From Woeseiaceae bacterium (GTDB taxonomy: Bacteria > Pseudomonadota > Gammaproteobacteria > Steroidobacterales > Woeseiaceae), in contig JAJFKU010000058.1 of the NCBI GenBank assembly GCA_021773035.1, positions 1 through 50,652 of the forward strand: 50,652 bases of DNA. The letters are read 5' to 3'. Positions 44,414 to 50,652 of this stretch are shown in pieces (position 1 is the stretch's first letter; the number at the start of each line of letters is the position of its first letter). The position numbers and the translations under genes were made by a program. The notes beneath the pieces were generated by a model. That model had not been told where the DNA came from. It saw nothing but the letters and a program-made list of their open reading frames with translations, and did no database searches.

Positions 44414-45718
44414 ATGACGTGTACAGACGAGGATATCGACGGTCTGGTAACGCCGACCAAAATCCACCGGCGGGTCTACACAGATGCCGCAATTTTCGAC
44501 CTGGAGATGCAGCGAATCTGGGGCAAGGCGTGGATCTTTATCGGGCACGAAAGCCAGGTGCCGGATCCGGGTGATTACACAACCCTGACAATCGGCAGGG
44601 CGCCTATTGTCATGGTTCGGGACAAGCAGCACGAGATACATGTTCTGCACAATCGCTGCGGGCACAAGGGTGCGAAGCTGGTCGACAAACCATGCGGGAA
44701 AGTCGGCGGTTTTCGCTGTTGTTACCATGGCTGGACTTACCGGCTTGATGGCAAGCTGCTGGGCGTACCGCATATGGCTGGATACGAAGACACCGGCTTT
44801 GACAAAGACGACCCGCAGTACAGCATGCAGAAGTTGGCCAGATACGAATCCCATCGCGGCTTTGTATTTGCATCGATGGACCCCAGTGCGCCGGACCTGC
44901 GAACATGGCTGGGCGGGGCAGGTGACGTGCTCGACAACCTCTGTGATCGCTCGCCCGAAGGAGAAGTAGAGGTGGCCGGTGGTGTCTTGCGCTATGAGCA
45001 TGAATGCAACTGGAAAATGTTCCTCGAAAACCTGAACGACACGATGCACCCGATGATCGTGCATCGCTCGGTCGTTGACGCTGCGAACGACTACATTAAG
45101 ACCCTGCCGGAAGATTCTCCTCACCGGGACGAGGCAGAGATTATTCCGCCGTTCGGGGCTTCTTATGAGAATTTCGAGGCGACCGGGATAACGGGTTTTC
45201 GCTATGGCCATCACTATGACGGCGGGAAAAGCAGTATTCACTCGAACTACAGCGTCGATCCCGACTACGAAGCGGTAATGCTCGAGGCATACGGCGCCGA
45301 GCGTACCCGGGAAATTCTGACTTTCAACACTCACAACACCTTGTATTACCCGTCGCTAACGATCAAATCAGCGATTCAGAACATCCGCATTGTCCGACCG
45401 ATTGCCGTCGACCGGTGTGTGGTGGAAACGTGGTCTTTTCGCCTGAAAGGCGCCCCTGACTCGATGTTGCAAAGAACGATCCTGTATTCGCGACTTATCA
45501 ATTCGAACGGTTCGATGGTCGGGCCCGACGATCTCACGGCGTACTTCCGTATGCAGCAGGGTCTGGAATCGCGTGCCAGCGAGTGGGTCGAAATGCATCG
45601 AAACTACGGGTCTGACGAAGACCACGGCGATCGCTGGACAAACAAGGGAACCAGTGACCTCGATATGCGCAGCCAGTACGGCGCGTGGCGTCACTACATG
45701 ATTGGAGAGGCTGTCTGA
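44414..45718 (+). CDS. Aromatic-ring-hydroxylating dioxygenase, Rieske alpha subunit
   Basis: A 434-residue oxygenase component. Rieske [2Fe-2S] ligands Cys82, His84, Cys102 and His105; mononuclear iron ligands His212 and His217 with bridging Asp209 (NLNDTMHPMIVH) and probably Asp372 or Asp373. It adds oxygen to an aromatic substrate using electrons from a ferredoxin/reductase, neither of which is in the window. The beta subunit follows with TGATG overlap. ATG 44414 has a strong GGAGGAG site. Position beside the aryl-CoA enzymes fits initial hydroxylation of an indolic acid, as in iad-type auxin degradation loci; other aromatic acids are possible. Confidence 0.92.
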   Translation: MTCTDEDIDGLVTPTKIHRRVYTDAAIFDLEMQRIWGKAWIFIGHESQVPDPGDYTTLTIGRAPIVMVRDKQHEIHVLHNRCGHKGAKLVDKPCGKVGGFRCCYHGWTYRLDGKLLGVPHMAGYEDTGFDKDDPQYSMQKLARYESHRGFVFASMDPSAPDLRTWLGGAGDVLDNLCDRSPEGEVEVAGGVLRYEHECNWKMFLENLNDTMHPMIVHRSVVDAANDYIKTLPEDSPHRDEAEIIPPFGASYENFEATGITGFRYGHHYDGGKSSIHSNYSVDPDYEAVMLEAYGAERTREILTFNTHNTLYYPSLTIKSAIQNIRIVRPIAVDRCVVETWSFRLKGAPDSMLQRTILYSRLINSNGSMVGPDDLTAYFRMQQGLESRASEWVEMHRNYGSDEDHGDRWTNKGTSDLDMRSQYGAWRHYMIGEAV

Positions 45719-46197
45719 TGAGCGATGATATTGACCTTCGCGACATAGAAGCTTTCCTTTACAGAGAGGCATCGTTCCTCGACAGGCCCGACCTGGATGG
45801 ATGGATTGAGTTGTACACGGAGGACGGAACGTACTGGATGCCGGCGATAGAAGATCAGGTTGATGCTATCAATCACATATCGTTGTTTTACGATGACCGG
45901 GTGATGATGGAAATTCGTCGTCGAAATTTCGTACACCCGCGAGCGGCGTCGAAAGACTATATCGTTCGATGTTCCCACATTATTTCCAACGTACAGGTTA
46001 CGGATTCAACAAATGACGGTCTGACTGTGACGTCGAATTTTCAATGCGTGGTCTACTACAACAGCAAACAGACACTCTACGCGGGCCGATACACTCACGA
46101 ACTGTTAACCGTCGGCGATGAATTCAGGATTCGGCACAAACGTGTGGATCTGATTAACTGCGATGGTGTTCTAGGGTCGATTATTATTTATATCTAG
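45718..46197 (+). CDS. Aromatic-ring-hydroxylating dioxygenase, beta subunit
   Basis: A 159-residue small subunit of the SnoaL-like/NTF2 fold. Recognisable features are IEAFLYREASFLDRPDLDGWIELYTEDGTYW split over the N-terminus (residues 8 onward) and a C-terminal FRIRHKRVDLINCDG, both typical of dioxygenase beta chains. It has a structural role in an alpha3beta3-type oxygenase. ATG 45718 overlaps the alpha stop; a frame start 33 bp upstream lies within the alpha gene and is not needed. Confidence 0.9.
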   Translation: MSDDIDLRDIEAFLYREASFLDRPDLDGWIELYTEDGTYWMPAIEDQVDAINHISLFYDDRVMMEIRRRNFVHPRAASKDYIVRCSHIISNVQVTDSTNDGLTVTSNFQCVVYYNSKQTLYAGRYTHELLTVGDEFRIRHKRVDLINCDGVLGSIIIYI

Positions 46198-46221
46198 TCG
46201 AAAGACAGAGGGTTTGGATTG

Positions 46222-47250
46222 ATGACCGGATTTGTCACACTCGGTGAAATCATGCTGCGGCTGAAGGCGCCGTCTCACGAACGGTTTTTCCAGTCGCCAC
46301 AGTTCGAGGCGACTTTTGGCGGTGGTGAGGCCAATGTTGCAGTTGCACTTGCCAACTACGGCCTCAACGCGACATTTGTGTCGGCGTTACCTGACAATGA
46401 TGTCGGCGATGCCGCTATCCGGGAGTTGCGCAGCTTTGGTGTGGATACGAACTCGATTCTTCGAACAGGAGAACGAGTCGGCATCTATTACCTCGAGGCC
46501 GGAGCGAACCAGCGACCCTCAAAGGTTGTCTACGACCGGGCCGGATCTTCGATATGCGAGGTCGAGCCTGGCGACTTCGACTGGGACGCAGTCTTCGGCG
46601 CAGCAGGCTGGTTTCATATCACGGGTATTACGCCGGCCCTCAGCCAGACGGCGGCGGACCTGAGCCTGCGCGCGGTGAAGGAAGCGAAGGCGAGAGGGCT
46701 TACCGTTTCCTGCGATTTTAATTTTCGCGGCAAACTGTGGAAGTACGGGAAATCGGCGCCGGAAGTGATGCGGGAGTTGGTTAGCCATGTCGATGTCGGT
46801 ATTGCAAACGAAGAGGACTGCCAGAAATCCCTCGCTGTAACGGCAGACGTCGCAGTCGAGAGCGGCGAACTGGAGCTGGCGAAATACGAGGCCTTGAGCG
46901 AAAAGATGATGTACGAGTTTCCCAATCTCTCGGTCATGACGATAACGCTGCGAGAGTCCCACAGCGCAGACCGGAACGGATGGTCCGCCTGCCTTCGCGA
47001 TGCTAACGGTTTTCAGCACTCGCGGCGTTATGAAATAAGCGATATCGTTGATCGTGTAGGGGGTGGCGACAGTTTCGCATCTGCGCTCATCTACGGACTC
47101 AGCCGCTATACGGAACGAAAGGATGCGTTGGAGTTCGCCGTTGCGGCAAGCTGCCTGAAGCATTCCATCATCGGGGATTTCAACCGGGTTTCAGTCGCCG
47201 AAGTCGAAAAACTAATGGCTGGAGATGCCTCAGGTCGCGTGCAGCGTTAG
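46222..47250 (+). CDS. PfkB-family sugar kinase, 2-keto-3-deoxygluconate kinase-like
   Basis: A 342-residue ribokinase-family enzyme. The N-terminal substrate segment [16 protein letters not shown] and the C-terminal catalytic [17 protein letters not shown] with the base Asp are intact. The middle YDRAGSS and NFRGKLW match KDG kinases. It would phosphorylate 2-keto-3-deoxygluconate, the product of ManD encoded at 21693-22901. ATG 46222 is chosen over TTG 46219. It is last in the long plus-strand operon after the dioxygenase genes (24-bp gap) and overlaps the convergent MFS gene by 4 bp. KDPG aldolase is not in the window. Confidence 0.88.
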   Translation: MTGFVTLGEIMLRLKAPSHERFFQSPQFEATFGGGEANVAVALANYGLNATFVSALPDNDVGDAAIRELRSFGVDTNSILRTGERVGIYYLEAGANQRPSKVVYDRAGSSICEVEPGDFDWDAVFGAAGWFHITGITPALSQTAADLSLRAVKEAKARGLTVSCDFNFRGKLWKYGKSAPEVMRELVSHVDVGIANEEDCQKSLAVTADVAVESGELELAKYEALSEKMMYEFPNLSVMTITLRESHSADRNGWSACLRDANGFQHSRRYEISDIVDRVGGGDSFASALIYGLSRYTERKDALEFAVAASCLKHSIIGDFNRVSVAEVEKLMAGDASGRVQR

Positions 47251-48560
47251 GCGCCCGGCTGCCGCGCGCTCGTGTAAGCTTGCAGCCACAGCACCGCGGC
47301 CAAAGACGCGACGATGGGAAGGCCCAAAGCCAGGTAGTATTCGTGCCGTTCCCAGCCAGCGCTTATCAATACGCCGGCAACGTAGGGTCCCAGCACGGCC
47401 CCGAGCCTGCCAATGCCCAGTGCCCAGCCAATGCCGGTGTTGCGAATGCGGGCGGGATACAGGTCTGGCGCGATCGCGTATAGACCAATAATCGCACCGG
47501 CAAGAAAAAAGCCGATCAGGAAAGCGACCGGCAGCATCGTCGACAATTCGAACTCAAGCCTGCCGAAAACGCCCATAGCTGCTATCGCCGCGAACATGTA
47601 TACCGCGCCTATCCTGTAAACCGAGAAGCGCGATGAAAGTCCGCCGAGGACCAGCCCGCCGACGACCCCGCCGGCAGCGATCAAAACACCACCCGAGATC
47701 CCGACTTCTCTCGATAGCCCGGCATCGATCAGTATCTTTGGCGTCCAGTTTGTGACGAAATAAAATGCTGACAGGAGTACAACATAGGCCAGCCAGATGG
47801 CTATCGTCGCTCCAAGATACTCTTTCGAGAATATGTCCTGAAACCTGCTTGCGCCGTTCGAACCGGTTTCTGGCTGCGGCAGCGTATCGAGTGTCGGGTG
47901 GCCCAGCTTTTCCAGTATCTCGTTGATCCGCCGCAACGCCCCCGGCGGCTGGCGATGACTCAGGAAATCCAGTGACTCCGGCAGGCGCCAGATAACCAGC
48001 GGAATCATGAGTAATGAAAGCAGCCCGCCAGTGACGAAAACGGACCGCCAGCCAAAGTGCTGTATGAGGTAAGCCGACGCGATACCAGCGATGATCGCAC
48101 CGACAGGATAACCCGACTGCAGCACACTGATCGCGAGCTTTCGGCGACGATCGTTGCTGTACTCGGCTACCATGGTTGTCAGGCTCGATAGCATCCCACC
48201 GACGCCGAGGCCTGTCAGTAAACGGGCCGCAATCAATTCCGAAACACCGGACGTCAATGACGAGGCCAGCATTCCGGCGCTTATGATGCACAGGCAAGTG
48301 AGGATCAGTGGGCGCCGTCCAACCCGGTCCGCGATCGGCGAGAGTAGCAAGGCGCCTGCCACCATTCCTGCAAGGCCGGCACTAAAAATAATGCCAAGAT
48401 CCATTGCATCGACAGACCATTCCCGGGCGATTTCAGGTGCCGCAAAGGCGATGGCAAGAACGTCGAAGCCGTCGAGAAAATTAATGAGCAAACAGATCGA
48501 GACGGCAAGAATTTGCGTGCCCGTCATCGGGGTTTTGTGAATATCTTCGATGGATTTCAA
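47247..48560 (-). CDS. MFS transporter, aromatic acid:H+ symporter (AAHS/PcaK-like)
   Basis: A 437-residue major facilitator with about twelve membrane segments. The first-helix motif [16 protein letters not shown] is the DGFD signature of aromatic acid:proton symporters such as PcaK and BenK. Loop motifs DRVGRRP (2-3) and PESLDFL (6-7) also fit. The start is uncertain: TTG 48560 or ATG 48527 (GATGACGGG). It is convergent to the kinase gene and divergent from the GFA-fold gene. Import of the aromatic acid handled by the neighbouring operon is likely. Confidence 0.88.
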   Translation of the reverse strand: MKSIEDIHKTPMTGTQILAVSICLLINFLDGFDVLAIAFAAPEIAREWSVDAMDLGIIFSAGLAGMVAGALLLSPIADRVGRRPLILTCLCIISAGMLASSLTSGVSELIAARLLTGLGVGGMLSSLTTMVAEYSNDRRRKLAISVLQSGYPVGAIIAGIASAYLIQHFGWRSVFVTGGLLSLLMIPLVIWRLPESLDFLSHRQPPGALRRINEILEKLGHPTLDTLPQPETGSNGASRFQDIFSKEYLGATIAIWLAYVVLLSAFYFVTNWTPKILIDAGLSREVGISGGVLIAAGGVVGGLVLGGLSSRFSVYRIGAVYMFAAIAAMGVFGRLEFELSTMLPVAFLIGFFLAGAIIGLYAIAPDLYPARIRNTGIGWALGIGRLGAVLGPYVAGVLISAGWERHEYYLALGLPIVASLAAVLWLQAYTSARQPGA

Positions 48561-48716
48561 AAGGCGTCTCGTGAGCTTCGCGCAGTCCCAATGGTATCAG
48601 CTACTGCGCGGTTGCGGGTCCCGTCGGCCAGAGCCCGGAGGGGCTTTGACCATCGCTTAGTGACCGAGGTGGTCTGGCGGTTTAGAATAGCGGCATCGAA
48701 TTTTGGAGAAGCATCG

Positions 48717-49118
48717 TTGACCATATCCGGTGAGTGTTTTTGTGGTGCCGTTACCTACGAACTGTCAGGGAGCTTACGTGATGCAAGATCCTGTCATTGC
48801 TCTCGTTGTCGCAAAGCGTTCAGCGCGCAGGCCTCAGCTTATGCGTTGGTTAATCCTGACGAGTTCACGTGGTTAAGCGGCGAAGAACTTTTGACGACTT
48901 ACACCGGACAGCACGGGGGTGGTCTGAAATTCTGCGGCAAGTGCGGCTCTACCTTATGTGGTGTAGTCAATGGAGACGTGCACGGTGTTACATTGGGGTG
49001 TGTGAACGGCGATCCGGAGATCGAGATAGGTCGGCATATCTTCGTGGGGTCAAAGGCCACTTGGGAAGTGATGCCGGAAGGAGTAACGGTTTTCGAGAAA
49101 GGAGCATCGAACACGTGA
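48717..49118 (+). CDS. GFA-family (CENP-V/GFA zinc-binding fold) protein
   Basis: A 133-residue Mss4-like zinc protein of the glutathione-dependent formaldehyde-activating (GFA) family. Zinc ligand motifs: CFCG near residues 7-10, CHCSRC near 25-30, and CGKCGS near 77-82. The function of most family members is unknown; the formaldehyde-glutathione role is disputed even for the founder. TTG 48717 behind GGAG at 48705-48708 is chosen because the conserved sequence begins there; the frame stays open upstream without homology. No evident link to the catabolic genes. Confidence 0.85.
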   Translation: MTISGECFCGAVTYELSGSLRDARSCHCSRCRKAFSAQASAYALVNPDEFTWLSGEELLTTYTGQHGGGLKFCGKCGSTLCGVVNGDVHGVTLGCVNGDPEIEIGRHIFVGSKATWEVMPEGVTVFEKGASNT

Positions 49119-49128
49119 GGTGAGTGCC

Positions 49129-49221
49129 ATGAAAACGAAGATAGTCAGAATGCTCGTTCGTTGTGCAACTCCGGTGACTTGTTTGCTGACAGTTGCTTAC
49201 TCGACGAAGGATAAAAGATGA
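49129..49221 (+). CDS. Possible 30-codon leader or small peptide
   Basis: ATG 49129 follows a good GAGGTGAG site and encodes a basic N-terminus and a short hydrophobic run (CATPVTCLLTVAY). Its stop overlaps the start of the next small frame (ATGA), suggesting coupled translation or one gene split by a frameshift. No recognisable function. Confidence 0.3.
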   Translation: MKTKIVRMLVRCATPVTCLLTVAYSTKDKR

Positions 49222-49349
49222 GAACGCTCCCCCTGCTGGTCGGCCTACTACTTGCTATCGAAACCTCCGCCGAGTCGCGGGGCGATATGGACCTTGAGAG
49301 CGCCGTTGCGGTTTGTGAGACGGCAGTGGAAGCGGATCCGAAGAATTGA
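49218..49349 (+). pseudogene. 5' remnant of a secreted-protein gene cut by the IS3 element
   Basis: Reads 43 codons: a signal peptide-like start (MRTLPLLVGLLLAIETSAES) followed by an acidic segment with VAVCETAVEADPKN. The TGA stop at 49347-49349 is the first three bases of the IS inverted repeat, so the native frame continued beyond and was interrupted by insertion. The remainder would lie past the other IS end, outside this window. Function unknown. Confidence 0.6.
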
Positions 49350-49370
49350 ATCACCCCGGGATTTCCGGAG
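49347..49370. repeat. IS3 terminal inverted repeat, inner end
   Basis: 24 bp starting TGAATCACCCCGGGATT; differs from the other end at 3 positions. Confidence 0.9.
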
Positions 49371-49385
49371 GTTTTTTGGCTTGAG

Positions 49386-50602
<1,217 letters not shown>

Positions 50603-50628
50603 CGGAGTATCCTCTCAACATAAAAGGG

Positions 50629-50652
50629 CTCCGGCAATCCCGGGGCGGTTCA
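50629..50652. repeat. IS3 terminal inverted repeat, outer end
   Basis: 24 bp ending GGCGGTTCA at the very last base of the window; reverse complement begins TGAACCGCCCCGGGATT. Confidence 0.9.

Noticed and set aside
46170..46198. Further operator at the end of the dioxygenase beta gene (TTATTTATATCTAG)
   Set aside because: It lies in coding sequence, matches only one arm of the palindrome and no promoter follows.

Overview
The window is one stretch of a GC-rich bacterial genome, by eye in the mid-to-upper 50s % GC, with AT-rich islands at promoters. It is densely packed with catabolic and transport genes. A TonB-dependent receptor, a periplasmic-type tricorn protease, two MarR regulators and an IS3-family element point to a Gram-negative proteobacterium, most likely a gammaproteobacterium. 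That placement is an inference. No rRNA, tRNA or CRISPR array was seen. The right edge coincides exactly with the end of an insertion sequence, so the window may be a contig that broke at a repeat.

Layout. 0.1-4.3 kb: a GTG-started MDR dehydrogenase diverges from an SDR / Gfo-Idh-MocA / SDR / VOC operon. 4.3-8.8 kb (minus): a ThDP-dependent decarboxylase-like enzyme, a DUF819 membrane protein and a sulfatase. 8.8-9.2 kb: a 387-bp regulatory region. 9.2-18.6 kb (plus): TonB receptor, terminator, tricorn protease, amidohydrolase, MFS transporter and D-amino-acid-dehydrogenase-like oxidase. 18.6-22.9 kb (minus): D-mannonate dehydratase, FAD oxidoreductase, nitrilase-type amidase and a small membrane protein. 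23.1-26.2 kb (plus): HisC-type aminotransferase, aldehyde dehydrogenase and MarR-1. 26.3-33.1 kb (plus): a two-subunit 2-oxoacid:ferredoxin oxidoreductase, SDR, enoyl-CoA hydratase, acyl-CoA dehydrogenase and a Rid protein. MarR-2 (minus) diverges from glutaryl-CoA dehydrogenase. 35-47.3 kb (plus): old-yellow-enzyme family protein, CoA ligase, thiolase-like protein, DUF35-SDR fusion, cyclase-family hydrolase, SDR, anthraniloyl-/salicylyl-CoA monooxygenase-reductase, Rieske oxygenase alpha and beta, and a KDG-kinase-like PfkB protein. 47.2-49.3 kb: an AAHS-type MFS transporter (minus), a GFA-fold protein and a small secreted-protein gene cut by an IS3 element that runs to the window end.

Two signals tie the region together. 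First, the palindrome TTTATATATAAA occurs exactly at five intergenic places, with close variants at several more. These lie in front of nearly every operon, including the TonB receptor, whose sigma70-like promoter is bracketed by two copies. Both MarR proteins share a near-identical recognition-helix region, which makes them the obvious candidate readers. Second, the 26-46 kb genes can be ordered into one aerobic CoA-thioester route for an indolic acid, for example indole-3-acetate. The order would be Rieske hydroxylation, CoA activation, retro-aldol cleavage by a thiolase-like/DUF35 pair that lacks thiolase catalytic residues, isatin hydrolysis by the cyclase-family enzyme, oxidative decarboxylation of isatinate to anthraniloyl-CoA by the IorAB-like enzyme, then monooxygenation/reduction and beta-oxidation-like steps. 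The aminotransferase, decarboxylase-like enzyme, aldehyde dehydrogenase, amidase and amino-acid oxidase could feed it from tryptophan-type precursors. The pathway order is inference from gene content. The operator pattern and the residue losses are visible in the sequence.
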